Positions 51,595 to 60,930 of a stretch of DNA of 64,000 nt are shown in pieces (position 1 is the first letter of the stretch; each line of letters starts with the position of its first letter). Below the pieces are notes generated by a model, which saw only the letters and a list, made by a program, of their open reading frames with translations, did not search any database and had not been told where the DNA came from. This DNA is from Simkaniaceae bacterium. GTDB lineage: Bacteria; Chlamydiota; Chlamydiia; Chlamydiales; Simkaniaceae. The translations under genes were made by a program, and so were the position numbers. The DNA lies in the NCBI GenBank assembly GCA_018399075.1, contig CP073763.1, positions 1,240,001 through 1,304,000 of the forward strand. The letters run 5' to 3'.

Positions 51595-52120
51595 CCTTTA
51601 CCCCTTGTTCAAACTTCTTATGTTTGCAAAGCTCTGAGCCAGCCCCATTTCCAATCTTATAAAAGTGCCAATTTCCAGACTTAAAGACAGCTATATAGCC
51701 ATTTCCCCAATCGACTCGCAGTTTTCTCGTACTTTCCTTTTTCACATGAGTATCATGAAGAGCACGGTCTTTCTTTTTTATACTGTCTAAAGCAAGGAGA
51801 AAACTTCTGCTCTCATTTATAGTTACAGAAGGACTAAAAGAGGGTTTAGGGGCAGATGGCTCTGCAACTTTGATCTCTCCTTGCATCAATATTGGAACCA
51901 TTTTTTGCAGCTCTTCAACAGCCTCTCTTATAGCAACATTGGGCTTGAACTGTTCCATTGTTGCATCTAAGTTACAACTCGGACAGCGCCCATATCTCTG
52001 AATTGAGTCTAAAGCACATTGACGATCTAGTGTATGACCACATCCATTATGAATGATTGGATCTTCAAATTGATTAAAACAAATCGGGCATTCCCATGAT
52101 TGCAATTCAACTTTTTGCAT
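51572..52120 (-). CDS. U-box/RING-like protein, candidate E3 ubiquitin ligase effector
   Basis: 182 residues. The N-terminal 75 form a U-box/RING-like domain: ECPICFNQFEDPIIHNGCGH (C11, C14, C27, H29), C35, GRCPSCNLDA (C46, C49) and FKPNVAIREAVEEL, the latter matching the U-box closing helix. Seven of the eight RING zinc ligands are present; the second cysteine of the H-x2-C-x2-C stretch is missing, so it looks like a U-box that retains zinc residues. The C-terminal 100 residues (VDWGNGYIAVFKSGNWHFYK) are unassigned. The ATG at 52120 has GGAGG five bases upstream. No signal peptide. Eukaryotic U-box proteins transfer ubiquitin, so host targeting is likely. Confidence 0.85.
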   Translation of the reverse strand: MQKVELQSWECPICFNQFEDPIIHNGCGHTLDRQCALDSIQRYGRCPSCNLDATMEQFKPNVAIREAVEELQKMVPILMQGEIKVAEPSAPKPSFSPSVTINESRSFLLALDSIKKKDRALHDTHVKKESTRKLRVDWGNGYIAVFKSGNWHFYKIGNGAGSELCKHKKFEQGVKVIFPELC

Positions 52121-52239
52121 ATTGACCTCCAAAAACGGACAAATTTTAGCACCTTAACGGATTAAATGAAAAAAAATCTTGGCAGAATTACAGAAATCGT
52201 TTTACGGTAGAAATGTAGAACTACCCTTGGAGGTAAACG

Positions 52240-52413
52240 ATGCTCTATGAGGAACTCATAGCTGAAGTTAATGAAGAAGGTATCTCAAAAGACACCCGTG
52301 AAAAGCGAATACAGCAACTTCACAAATTTATCAAAGCACAGACCCATTTACATGATGATCATGGCTCAGCAATCATAGGAGATCGCGAAACACCTCCTCA
52401 GTTCGAAGAATAA
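52240..52413 (+). CDS. Small 57-residue protein, divergent from the U-box gene
   Basis: MLYEELIAEVNEEGISKDTR opens a short, acidic, helical product ending TPPQFEE. GGAGG six bases before the ATG is a strong ribosome site, inside a TTGGAGGT element also present before the U-box gene. There is no signal or membrane segment. It stands alone between divergent and downstream genes. Function unknown; a chaperone or regulator is possible. Confidence 0.55.
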   Translation: MLYEELIAEVNEEGISKDTREKRIQQLHKFIKAQTHLHDDHGSAIIGDRETPPQFEE

Positions 52414-52509
52414 ACAATCTGTTTTCATGAATGCCTAGTTGTTGATTGAAAAAAAAATTTAATACTTTTAAAATCTTTTTTTCAATGATTTCAACACAGG
52501 GAGTCCTAC

Positions 52510-53790
52510 ATGAAAAAATTATTGTTTCTTATTCTTATGATTACAGGTTCATTATGTGCTTCTATATGGGAACCACCTCTTGACCTTTCTAATAATACTC
52601 CAGGAAATGGGAATGGAGTGATTGTTGTCGATACCCAAGGCAATGCAGCCGTAATTTGGCAAGATGCAAATACGAGCGCCATCTTTACTTCTTATCGTTA
52701 TTTTGATGGGGGTTGGGAAGGCCCAACCGTTTTAGATACAACTGGGGAACCTGATCCTTATATATGTGTCGATGAAGCAGGTAATCTAAGGGCCGTATGG
52801 GAATTTGGCTCAACAATCCGCACAGCAACGAAGGCCTTTGGAGCTGGATGGACACCATTTGTTCAAATTTATACACGAAAAGCCACTTATGATAACCTCC
52901 GCGTTGCTTGTGTTCAAAATAATGGCTATTCCGTGGTGAGTTGGTATGAAGACTCCGGCGTGAGTAAAAATGTCGTAGCACTGACTTATGATGGTGCAAC
53001 CTGGACGAATACCTTTTTAAACAATACTGCTACCCATACTGTAGACTCCAGTTCAAAACCTATTCCACGCATTCTCCCTAATGGGACAACCCATATCGCC
53101 TTTATTGCGACTGATGTAGGAACTGGAAATGCTGATATCTATACGAGCATGGGATCAGCAGCAACTGGGACTTGGTCTACAATTGCGGCGCGAGGGTTTA
53201 CTAAACCTGGCACTTTTGATTTTGCCCAGTCAGCAACTGGCAATGGAGGGATTGCGTGTCTTGACAGTACAAATGCTGTTATTGCGGCTTACTATATAGG
53301 AGGTGCCTGGGGACCTGTTGGAACTGTGACATCAACAGTTACTAAAGAGGTAAAAATCGGTATTGATCAAAATAATATCGCAACAATGGCCTATGGAACC
53401 TCTTCTGGAGAGATTCAAAAGGCTTCAACAAATGTGACTGCCATTAGTTACCAATTTGCAACAATTTCTCCAGGAACTGTTGGTTTCCATAGCCCACGCC
53501 TTTCTGTGAGTGAGAATGGTGGTATGGTCACCTCTTACTTAGGTGGAGGAGGAGAGGTCTATGGTCAAACTGGTGCGAATGGAGTCTTTGAGACAACTCC
53601 TGCAACCCTTAATGCTTTGGCTAAAGTTGAGAGTGTTGCCATGAGCAATAATGGAACAGCCTATGCTCTATGGAAAGATACGGTTACAACTGGCTTCATG
53701 GAAGCCTCAAGAACCTACAACCCAACCGATTACTTTATCAGGTCTTTAGGCAAGAAAAGGTTAATCTTACAAAAAGGGCTATATCCCTAA
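52510..53790 (+). CDS. Secreted beta-propeller-like repeat protein
   Basis: 426 residues with a signal peptide (MKKLLFLILMITGSLCAS). Repeating units of about 45-50 residues with GNAAVIWQD, GNLRAVWEFG, GYSVVSWYEDSG and GTAYALWKD-like strands suggest a beta-propeller. It is Asn/Gly/Thr-rich, typical of secreted or surface proteins. No catalytic motif is visible. A strong terminator follows it. Confidence 0.7.
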   Translation: MKKLLFLILMITGSLCASIWEPPLDLSNNTPGNGNGVIVVDTQGNAAVIWQDANTSAIFTSYRYFDGGWEGPTVLDTTGEPDPYICVDEAGNLRAVWEFGSTIRTATKAFGAGWTPFVQIYTRKATYDNLRVACVQNNGYSVVSWYEDSGVSKNVVALTYDGATWTNTFLNNTATHTVDSSSKPIPRILPNGTTHIAFIATDVGTGNADIYTSMGSAATGTWSTIAARGFTKPGTFDFAQSATGNGGIACLDSTNAVIAAYYIGGAWGPVGTVTSTVTKEVKIGIDQNNIATMAYGTSSGEIQKASTNVTAISYQFATISPGTVGFHSPRLSVSENGGMVTSYLGGGGEVYGQTGANGVFETTPATLNALAKVESVAMSNNGTAYALWKDTVTTGFMEASRTYNPTDYFIRSLGKKRLILQKGLYP

Positions 53791-53799
53791 CATAAAATA

Positions 53800-53831
53800 G
53801 GGCGGCTCTATCGAGTCGCCCTTCTTTTTTT
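53800..53831 (+). terminator. Rho-independent terminator after the repeat-protein gene
   Basis: GGGCGGCTC, TATC loop, GAGTCGCCC (one G-T pair), followed by TTCTTTTTTT. Confidence 0.88.
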
Positions 53832-53949
53832 ATCATTTTCCAAACCCAAATACTAATCCATTTCCTAAAATAAATCTGAAATTTTTACATTTGTGTTGAG
53901 AACTGTTCATAATCGAATAGTTAAATGTGGAGGATTGAAAATACTAAGA

Positions 53950-54022
53950 TAGCGGCACTCGGACTCGAACCAAGGACCTGCGGATTATGATTCCGTTGCT
54001 CTACCAACTGAGCTATGCCGCC
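53950..54022 (-). tRNA. tRNA with CAT anticodon (elongator Met, or Ile2)
   Basis: A complete cloverleaf reads on the minus strand from GGCGGCA to the A73 discriminator (TGCCGCT then A). GCTCAGTTGGTAGAGC is the D arm, GGAATCATAATCC holds anticodon CAT, and TTGGTTCGAGTCCGAG is the T arm. Its G1-U72 acceptor pair and lack of three consecutive G-C pairs in the anticodon stem argue against the initiator. tRNA-Ile2 (lysidine-modified CAT) cannot be excluded by eye. CCA is not encoded. Confidence 0.88.
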
Positions 54023-54036
54023 CCGCAAAGAAAAAA

Positions 54037-54109
<73 letters not shown>

Positions 54110-54137
54110 ACAAGTTGAAACGATTGTAACTACAACG

Positions 54138-55364
54138 CTAATTCTTCTCAAGGGAAATGTTTGAAGTGATCTCCTTCCAGGTCCGAAAAGAGGCTCCCAT
54201 CACCTTATGTGCAAAGTATTTTCCCTTCTTTCCCATTTCAAAATGAAATTTAGAATCATTTAAAAGTTTTTCAACTGCTTCAAGAAGATGGGGTTGCTCA
54301 ACTTTTATTCCAGCACCACTTTCTGTCATCCCACGATCAAGATCGACTTGCTTATGCATATAAGGCCCATAAAGTGTCGGAACACCCATTTTTGCTGGTT
54401 CAAAAATGTCATGTCCACCAACCCCTTTTATAAAACTTCCTCCAACAATCGCTAGATGGGAAAGGTGATAGCATTTAGGAAGAATTCCCATTTGATCAAC
54501 AATACGGATCTGTGGATGGTGAATAAGACTTTTAACACGTGAAAAGCGTTCAGGATGACGCGGAACTATGAGAATTTTTAAGTGAGGATCCATAGTGAGG
54601 GCAGGGATGAGGCTTTTATAAAGAAGTTCCTCTTCTCCTTCATGGGTAGATCCTAAGGTGATTACTCGATCTTTTTGTTTAATATCGAACTGCTTTTTTA
54701 ACGCTTCAAGATCCTTCTCTTCATCAGATGGAATATCAAACTTTAGGTTTCCAGTAATAATAAGATTTTCAGGGTGAATTCCTAGCTTTAGAAACCTCTC
54801 AAGATAGCTCTCGCCTTGAATACAAAAATGGTCGATTGAGTTAAAAATTGAGCGACTGAAGAATGGAGCGGCCAAGTACCGTTTCATCGACTTTTCAGAC
54901 AGTTTTCCATTCACAACAATAATTTTGGCGCCCTGCTTTTTAACCTGATTGATCAAGTTGAACCAATAGTCCCCTTCAACAAGGATAAGGAGAGCTGGCT
55001 TAAGCTTTCGAACAAATCCTTTAATAATCCAGGAGAAATCGAGAGGAAGATATCCAATCGCATCTGCATCGGAGATCCTTTTCTGAGCTTCTTCTTGCCC
55101 CGTTTCAGTCACTGTTGTGACATAGATATAAGCATTTGGATAAGTTTTGCGAATATGTGGAATTAGGGTCGATAGGGCTTTCGTCTCCCCCATTGAAACA
55201 GCATGGAGCCAAATCAATGGTTTTTTTAGATCTTTTGGAATCTCGGGAGAGATCCTTGCAAAGAGACTTTTTCTATATTTCCCCTTAAAGAGGTAATCAA
55301 TAAGGAGCTTTGGAAAAGAAAGGATCAGCAATAAATAAAGAGCAAAATCATATAAAAAAGTCAT
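54138..55364 (-). CDS. waaA: 3-deoxy-D-manno-octulosonic acid transferase WaaA (GseA)
   Basis: 408 residues with an N-terminal membrane anchor (about 1-20). It attaches Kdo to lipid A; chlamydial enzymes add several Kdo residues and create the family-specific epitope. IWLHAVSMGETKALSTLIPH carries the catalytic glutamate, ALLILVEGDYWFNLI the second acceptor-domain motif, VITLGSTHEGEEE opens the GT-B donor half and GGHDIFEPAKMGVPTLYGP is the CMP-Kdo loop. The start overlaps leuS by 4 bases; the waaA-leuS pair is also found in Chlamydia. Confidence 0.95.
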   Translation of the reverse strand: MTFLYDFALYLLLILSFPKLLIDYLFKGKYRKSLFARISPEIPKDLKKPLIWLHAVSMGETKALSTLIPHIRKTYPNAYIYVTTVTETGQEEAQKRISDADAIGYLPLDFSWIIKGFVRKLKPALLILVEGDYWFNLINQVKKQGAKIIVVNGKLSEKSMKRYLAAPFFSRSIFNSIDHFCIQGESYLERFLKLGIHPENLIITGNLKFDIPSDEEKDLEALKKQFDIKQKDRVITLGSTHEGEEELLYKSLIPALTMDPHLKILIVPRHPERFSRVKSLIHHPQIRIVDQMGILPKCYHLSHLAIVGGSFIKGVGGHDIFEPAKMGVPTLYGPYMHKQVDLDRGMTESGAGIKVEQPHLLEAVEKLLNDSKFHFEMGKKGKYFAHKVMGASFRTWKEITSNISLEKN

Positions 55365-57892
55365 GATCCCTTCACAACAATATTGAGCAGTTTTTCAGGA
55401 ACAAAGATCACTTTAACGATTTCACCGACAATATGCTTTGCCACCTTTTCGTCTTTTTGAACCGCCTCCAGAAGCATTTCCTTCGTTTGCCCCTTAGGAA
55501 GGTCCCATTTACCACGGAATTTTCCATTGACCTGGATCACATAGGTTGCATCGTCTTCCGTAAGGTATTTCGGATCTGCTTTCGGATAGGGAGCGTACAT
55601 CAGTGATTCACTATGTCCTAAATGCTCCCAGCACTCCTCCGCCATATGGGGGGCAAAGGGAGAAAGGGCAAGGGTTGCCATTTCCAGGGCTTTTTTGGGA
55701 AAGTGCTCAAGCTTTGTAAAGGCATTGACAAACTCCATCATTTTAGAGATGGCCGTATTAAAGAGCATCTCTTCAATGTCTTTTTGGACTCCATAAATTA
55801 GTTTATGAGCCAGCTTCATTCCCTCTGCGTTTTCTTCTTCTGTTATCTTTCCAGAAGAGATAAGGGCATAAAAGCGATCAAGGAAGCGGCGACAGCCACT
55901 AATTGCTTCACTATTCCAGAGTTTTTCTTTATCAAAGGGTCCCATAAACATTTCATAAAGGCGGAGTGAGTCAGCGCCATATTCTTCAATAATTTCATCG
56001 GGGGCAACACCATTGAGCTTCGATTTTGACATTTTCTCAACCATTTCGATGAGATCTTTCTGTCCTTCAGCTTCTTCCGGAGCAACATATCCCCCAGCGG
56101 ATTTTTTGAAGGATTTGGCCGTAACTAGCCCTTGATTGCGGAGAGTCTGAAAAGGTTCGAGAGTTGACACATACCCACAATCATAAAGAACCTTATGCCA
56201 AAAACGGGAGTAAAGAAGGTGGAGAACAGCATGCTCTACTCCTCCAACATACATATCGACAGGCATCCAGTACTTTTCTTCCTTCTCACCCCATGCCTTA
56301 TTTTCATTTAATGGGTCACAAAAGCGGAGGTAGTACCAACAAGACCCTGCCCATTGAGGCATTGTATTGGTTTCTCTCTTAGCTTTCTTTCCGGTTTTAG
56401 AGTCTGTAATATTGATCCATTCAGGAACATTATCAAGTGGAGTTTTACCCTCTCCTTGTGGCTTGTATTCGGTGAGCTCAGGAAGTGTTAACGGCAGTTC
56501 ATCGAGGTCAAGAAGGCGCTTTGTCCCATCTTCAAAGTGGAGAATAGGCAAGGGCTCACCCCAATATCTTTGACGTGAGAAAAGCCAATCGCGCAATTTA
56601 TAGGTAATACACCTTTCTCCGCAGCTATTTTCTTCAAGCCAGTTTGCAACAGCATCTTTTGCTTCTTCCATCTGAAGGCCATTGATATCAAGCCTGTCGC
56701 TTTTACCATTAATAATTGTTCCCCCTGTATTCCAGCAGCGCTTTCCTGCTATAATCTCAATGCGGAGATCTTCTTCTGTCATTCCCTCAGGAGCATCCTC
56801 AATAATGGGGTCATAAGGTGGAACAACGCTCAGGCCATACTTTTTAGTAAACTCAAAGTCCCGCTCATCGCCGCCTGGGACTCCCATAACAGCTCCCGTT
56901 CCATATCCCATCAAGACATAATCAGCGACCCAAATAGGAATCAATTCATCATTAACAGGATTAATAGCGTAAGCACCTGTCCACACCCCTGTCTTCTCCT
57001 TTGCTAGCTCAGTCCGTTCAAAGTCACTCTTTTTTGCTGTTTCTTCTAAATAGACTTTCACCTCTTGTTCTTGGCCAGATGTGGTAATTTCTTTTACCAA
57101 AGGATGCTCAGGTGAGATCACTAAGAAGGTTGTTCCAAAGATCGTGTCATGACGTGTTGTAAAAACAGTAATGGGTTGTTTTGTCTCATTTTCTAAGAAG
57201 GTGACTTTTGCCCCAACGCTCCGGCCAATCCAGTTCCTTTGAAGCGTCTTTAAGTAGTCTGGCCAATCTAGAAGGTCGAGGTCCTTGAGTAAGCGCTCCG
57301 CATATTCCGTGATCTTTAACACCCACTGTCGAAGAGGGCGCCGCTCAACAGGATAGCCTCCTTCTTTCGATTTTCCATCTTCAACTTCTTCATTTGCAAG
57401 AACTGTACCCAAGGCAGGACAATAGTTAACAAGAATCTCAGCCTCATAGGCTAAACCTTTTTCATAGAGCTTCGTAAAAATCCACTGCGTCCATTTATAG
57501 TATTTCGGATCACTCGTTGCAAATTCGCGATCCCAGTCATAGCTAAAACCTAATGACTGAAGTTGCCTTCTATAAGTATTAATATTTTTTTCGGTGGTAT
57601 CTTTAGGATGGGTTCCTGTCCGGATCGCATACTGTTCGGCCTGCAGACCAAAACTATCCCAACCCATCGGATGGAGAACGTTAAACCCTTGCTGCCGTTT
57701 ATAACGTGCAAGAATGTCTGTTGCTGTATATCCTGTAACATGCCCGACATGGAGACCCGCTCCAGAAGGATAGGGAAACATATCTAAGATATAGTATTTT
57801 GGTTTTGAGGGATCAACCTCTGCTTTAAATAGTTTTTTTTCGTTCCAGTGTTTCTGCCACTTCTTTTCAATTTCTATATGATTATACTTCAT
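55361..57892 (-). CDS. leuS: Leucyl-tRNA synthetase
   Basis: 843 codons to stop. Class Ia synthetase: FPYPSGAGLHVGHVTGYTAT contains the HIGH-type motif, the editing domain (CP1) shows FTTRHDTIFGTTFLV, and VEKMSKSKLNGVAPDEIIEE carries KMSKS. I chose the ATG at 57892 (MKYNHIEIEKKWQ) because the twelve codons above it lack homology; an upstream start at 57928 exists. It charges tRNA-Leu and edits norvaline. It is coupled to waaA. Confidence 0.97.
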   Translation of the reverse strand: MKYNHIEIEKKWQKHWNEKKLFKAEVDPSKPKYYILDMFPYPSGAGLHVGHVTGYTATDILARYKRQQGFNVLHPMGWDSFGLQAEQYAIRTGTHPKDTTEKNINTYRRQLQSLGFSYDWDREFATSDPKYYKWTQWIFTKLYEKGLAYEAEILVNYCPALGTVLANEEVEDGKSKEGGYPVERRPLRQWVLKITEYAERLLKDLDLLDWPDYLKTLQRNWIGRSVGAKVTFLENETKQPITVFTTRHDTIFGTTFLVISPEHPLVKEITTSGQEQEVKVYLEETAKKSDFERTELAKEKTGVWTGAYAINPVNDELIPIWVADYVLMGYGTGAVMGVPGGDERDFEFTKKYGLSVVPPYDPIIEDAPEGMTEEDLRIEIIAGKRCWNTGGTIINGKSDRLDINGLQMEEAKDAVANWLEENSCGERCITYKLRDWLFSRQRYWGEPLPILHFEDGTKRLLDLDELPLTLPELTEYKPQGEGKTPLDNVPEWINITDSKTGKKAKRETNTMPQWAGSCWYYLRFCDPLNENKAWGEKEEKYWMPVDMYVGGVEHAVLHLLYSRFWHKVLYDCGYVSTLEPFQTLRNQGLVTAKSFKKSAGGYVAPEEAEGQKDLIEMVEKMSKSKLNGVAPDEIIEEYGADSLRLYEMFMGPFDKEKLWNSEAISGCRRFLDRFYALISSGKITEEENAEGMKLAHKLIYGVQKDIEEMLFNTAISKMMEFVNAFTKLEHFPKKALEMATLALSPFAPHMAEECWEHLGHSESLMYAPYPKADPKYLTEDDATYVIQVNGKFRGKWDLPKGQTKEMLLEAVQKDEKVAKHIVGEIVKVIFVPEKLLNIVVKGS

Positions 57893-58101
57893 TGCTCTTC
57901 GAATTGATTTTTTGAGCAAGGATAACAAACCTCTAAAAAAAAAGATAGTCCCTAGAAGCCACCATTAATATTGCTACCAAGCAGTTTAATAAATTAAGTA
58001 AATTAATTATTTTGATTCGTACTTGCAATAAATAATGTTCTTTCATATTATATTGGTTGAAAGGCAATTCAAATCGTAATTTTACAAAAACCTGGGAAAT
58101 A

Positions 58102-59547
58102 ATGGTAGAGACAAACATCTTTAGAAAAAACAAGATTAACCTCGAAGACTATGATTATCAGAAGGATATTCAAAATCGAGTTCTTATGTCTCAATTTTCC
58201 CCAGAGGACCTAGAGGTCTTAGAGGAAATTATTTACAGTTCCCAGAAGATCCCGATTAGTCGACTAGTTGATCAGCTCGATAAAAACCTTGATAAGGTGC
58301 AGCAAATTCTTGAAAAACTATCCAAGACCGATCTCTTTAAAATACAAGAGGATACGGTTATTGTTGATAAGGAAATGCGAAAATATTTTGAAACGCAAAT
58401 CCAGAAGTTTGATGAAGACTTCACTCCTGGGATGGAATTCCTACAAGCTCTTTTAAAAAAGGTCCCAATTCATGTCCTACCAAATTGGTACCCAATACCA
58501 AGAACGTCAAACAATATTTTTAACTCTCTTATCGAAAAGTATCTCGAGACACCTCAAACTTTTCAAAGATATCTCACAGAGCTAAACCTTGGTGATCCTA
58601 TCCTTAATGGGATTGTGACTGACCTCTTTGAAGCTCCAGAGCATAAGATGTATTCCTCTGATATTAGGGAGAAATACAAGCTTTCTGAAGAATTCTTTGA
58701 AGAACATCTCCTCTACTTAGAGTTTAACCTCATTTGCTGCCTTGTTTATGAGAAGAAAGACGGAGAGTGGATTGAAGTCGTTACCCTCTTTAAAGAGTGG
58801 AAAGACTACCTAAGCTTTTTAAAGGAAAGTCAGCCAAAAGAGATTTCTAAAAAGGGCGATGTAAAAAGGACGCGTCCTCATGACTTTTCTTTTGCGGAAG
58901 ATATGTCAACACTACTTGCCCTTTCTATGACAAAGCCTCTTTATATGCGGTTAAATCAAAACGAGGAATGGGGCTTTGAAAAAGCTTCAGCAAATGCCGT
59001 GGCTAAGCAATGTAAGGGATTTGATCTCAAATCTGAAGAAGGACAGGCCCATTTTCATAGCTATATGTCGAAAGTCATCCAAAAGCTCACCTTCTTAAAA
59101 CTTGCTAGGGTTGAAGGAAACCAACTGATTGCTGCAGAAGAAGCAGAAGAGTGGCTCGCTCTTCCTATTGAAAAACGGGCTCTTAACACCTATAAAGTGA
59201 CCCTTACAAACTATCCTTTCTCAGAATTCCCTGTCGAAATCTGCAGTGAAAGAAATATTCATGAAATTGAGAAAAGTATTTGCCGCATCATTGGCTCAGG
59301 CTGGGTACTTTTTGATGAGTTCTTAAATGGAGTCATAGCGCCTATCAGCGAAAACAGCAAGATGTCTCTCAAAAAAACGGGGCGGTATTGGAAATACTCT
59401 CTTCCTGACTATTCAGAAGCGGAAATGACTCTGATTCGGCTAATCATTTTCAACTGGCTCTTTGAAGGCGGCATCATTGCTACCGGTTCCTACCAAGGAA
59501 AGGAATGTCTACGGATTACTCCCCTTGGCCAGTCAATGTTCGGCTAA
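58102..59547 (+). CDS. Conserved-looking hypothetical protein, winged-helix-like
   Basis: 481 residues from the ATG at 58102. It is acidic and helical without signal or membrane segments. The segment SSQKIPISRLVDQLDKNLDK with VQQILEKLSKTDLFKIQEDT, and later GQAHFHSYMSKVIQKLTFLK, have the helix-turn-helix-wing rhythm of winged-helix domains, so several may be strung together. A chlamydial family of unknown function is my best guess; I cannot assign one. An upstream TTG at 58057 would add an unlikely leader. Confidence 0.6.
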   Translation: MVETNIFRKNKINLEDYDYQKDIQNRVLMSQFSPEDLEVLEEIIYSSQKIPISRLVDQLDKNLDKVQQILEKLSKTDLFKIQEDTVIVDKEMRKYFETQIQKFDEDFTPGMEFLQALLKKVPIHVLPNWYPIPRTSNNIFNSLIEKYLETPQTFQRYLTELNLGDPILNGIVTDLFEAPEHKMYSSDIREKYKLSEEFFEEHLLYLEFNLICCLVYEKKDGEWIEVVTLFKEWKDYLSFLKESQPKEISKKGDVKRTRPHDFSFAEDMSTLLALSMTKPLYMRLNQNEEWGFEKASANAVAKQCKGFDLKSEEGQAHFHSYMSKVIQKLTFLKLARVEGNQLIAAEEAEEWLALPIEKRALNTYKVTLTNYPFSEFPVEICSERNIHEIEKSICRIIGSGWVLFDEFLNGVIAPISENSKMSLKKTGRYWKYSLPDYSEAEMTLIRLIIFNWLFEGGIIATGSYQGKECLRITPLGQSMFG

Positions 59548-59609
59548 AATTCCTAAGTTTTCTTTATTTTTTTTGATTAATAATCATTGATGTCATAAAT
59601 ACTAAAAAT

Positions 59610-60200
59610 ATGAAGACATTAAAAATTATCCCGATTATTTTAACGCTAATTTTTATATCGGCATGTGAAAAGAAGTGTAGTGCAACCTTTTGTAAAGGCG
59701 CGACGGATCAAAGCTACGGTCCTGACTTTAAGGTCTATATAACTGGAGTCAACGACCACAATATTCCCCTAAAATATGCCTGCTCATCTTCAAAAATAAT
59801 GGGGATCTCGCCACCTATTTCCTGGGAAGGGGTTCCCAAAAGTGCGACTAGAATTCATCTTTTAGTCGAAGATGCTACATGTACTTATATGTGTAATGAC
59901 TGTTGTAAATACCATCACTGGCAGTTAGATTTCCCTTTAGATGACCCATCATTTCCCTATAAAAACGGTTTTCCTGAAAATGCAAGCGTGAGCGATACTC
60001 TAAAGCCCTATACCCTTCCAAACTCTAGTGACATAAAAGAGTACATGAACTTTTGTCCTCCAAAAGATCAAACGCATGCTATTGTAATTCAGCTCACAGC
60101 TTATCATATGGAAAATGGGAAAAAAGTCATTGATGGACGCTCTCAAAGTCGCCCCTATCTTATTTCTCTAGAACCTAGTCATCCCAAAGTATTAAACTAA
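59610..60200 (+). CDS. PEBP/RKIP-family lipoprotein (YbhB-like)
   Basis: 196 residues. LTLIFISACEKKC is a lipoprotein signal with the lipidated cysteine at residue 19. The mature part is a phosphatidylethanolamine-binding-protein fold: PLKYACSSSKIMGISPPISW is the ligand-site opening, RIHLLVEDATC corresponds to the DPDAP segment and CCKYHHWQLDFPLDD to the GxHR/HW segment. It has extra cysteines (YMCNDCCKYH), unusual for PEBP. The ligand is unknown; an envelope lipid-binding or protease-inhibitor role is possible. Confidence 0.82.
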   Translation: MKTLKIIPIILTLIFISACEKKCSATFCKGATDQSYGPDFKVYITGVNDHNIPLKYACSSSKIMGISPPISWEGVPKSATRIHLLVEDATCTYMCNDCCKYHHWQLDFPLDDPSFPYKNGFPENASVSDTLKPYTLPNSSDIKEYMNFCPPKDQTHAIVIQLTAYHMENGKKVIDGRSQSRPYLISLEPSHPKVLN

Positions 60201-60246
60201 ACATCTTACGGTTGATGGCAATCGATTAAGATGCTAAAAGGAAGAG

Positions 60247-60930
60247 ATGTTTGATCAAACGTTTTCCTTAGTTGATATTCCTCGGGTTATTACCCTAATT
60301 TTTTTAGAGGGCGTTCTCTCTCTTGATAACGCCTTAGCTATTGCTCTTATTGTCCGCGGATTGCCGCAAGTTATGCGGCAAAAAGCTCTTTTTATCGGCC
60401 TTGTTTCAGCTGTTGTTTTGAGAGCATTTGGTGTGCTTAGTGCTGCCTATTTAATCCAACTCCATTGGGTTCAGATTATTGGGGGAGCCTACCTTCTCTA
60501 TTTATCTCTTTCACACCTCCTTTCTCGAAGAAGGGCTGAGGTACGGGCGCCTAGGCGACGGAGCTTTTGGGGAACAGTATTCCTTGTAGAGATGACTGAC
60601 TTCATCTTTGCTATCGATTCTATCTTAGCTGGACTTGCTTTGGTCGGTGTTTCGTTCGCTCACCACGAATTCCCCCCAAAGATTTGGATTGTATATGTGG
60701 GTGGTCTTACAGGTCTTATAATGATGCGGTTTGCTGCCAAGTTTTTCACCGATATCATGGATCGCTTTCCCCGCCTTGAAGTCGGAGCTCATCTCATAGT
60801 AGGGTGGATCGGCTTGAAGCTTATTTTAGATGTTTCCCTAAAGGGACTGCCCTCTTGGTCTGAACCGATCTTTTGGATGGGAATCGTCCTCTTTTTTGCT
60901 TATGGCTTTATTAGGAAACGTTTGAAGTAG
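60247..60930 (+). CDS. TerC-family integral membrane protein
   Basis: 227 residues with seven helices. FLEGVLSLDNALAIALIVRG and FLVEMTDFIFAIDSILAGLA are the two TerC signature helices with conserved acidic residues (the SLDN and VEMTDF motifs). TerC/Alx proteins are linked to metal (Mn, Ca) export or membrane-protein folding. AAGGAAGAG precedes the ATG. A 7-bp inverted repeat (CATCTTA/TAAGATG) sits in the 46-base leader. The 3' end overlaps a convergent lipoprotein gene by 20 bases. Confidence 0.85.
   Translation: MFDQTFSLVDIPRVITLIFLEGVLSLDNALAIALIVRGLPQVMRQKALFIGLVSAVVLRAFGVLSAAYLIQLHWVQIIGGAYLLYLSLSHLLSRRRAEVRAPRRRSFWGTVFLVEMTDFIFAIDSILAGLALVGVSFAHHEFPPKIWIVYVGGLTGLIMMRFAAKFFTDIMDRFPRLEVGAHLIVGWIGLKLILDVSLKGLPSWSEPIFWMGIVLFFAYGFIRKRLK

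Noticed and set aside
60201-60246. Mn-sensing yybP-ykoY riboswitch upstream of the TerC gene
   Set aside because: Only 46 bases lie between the genes, too short for that motif; only a 7-bp inverted repeat is present.
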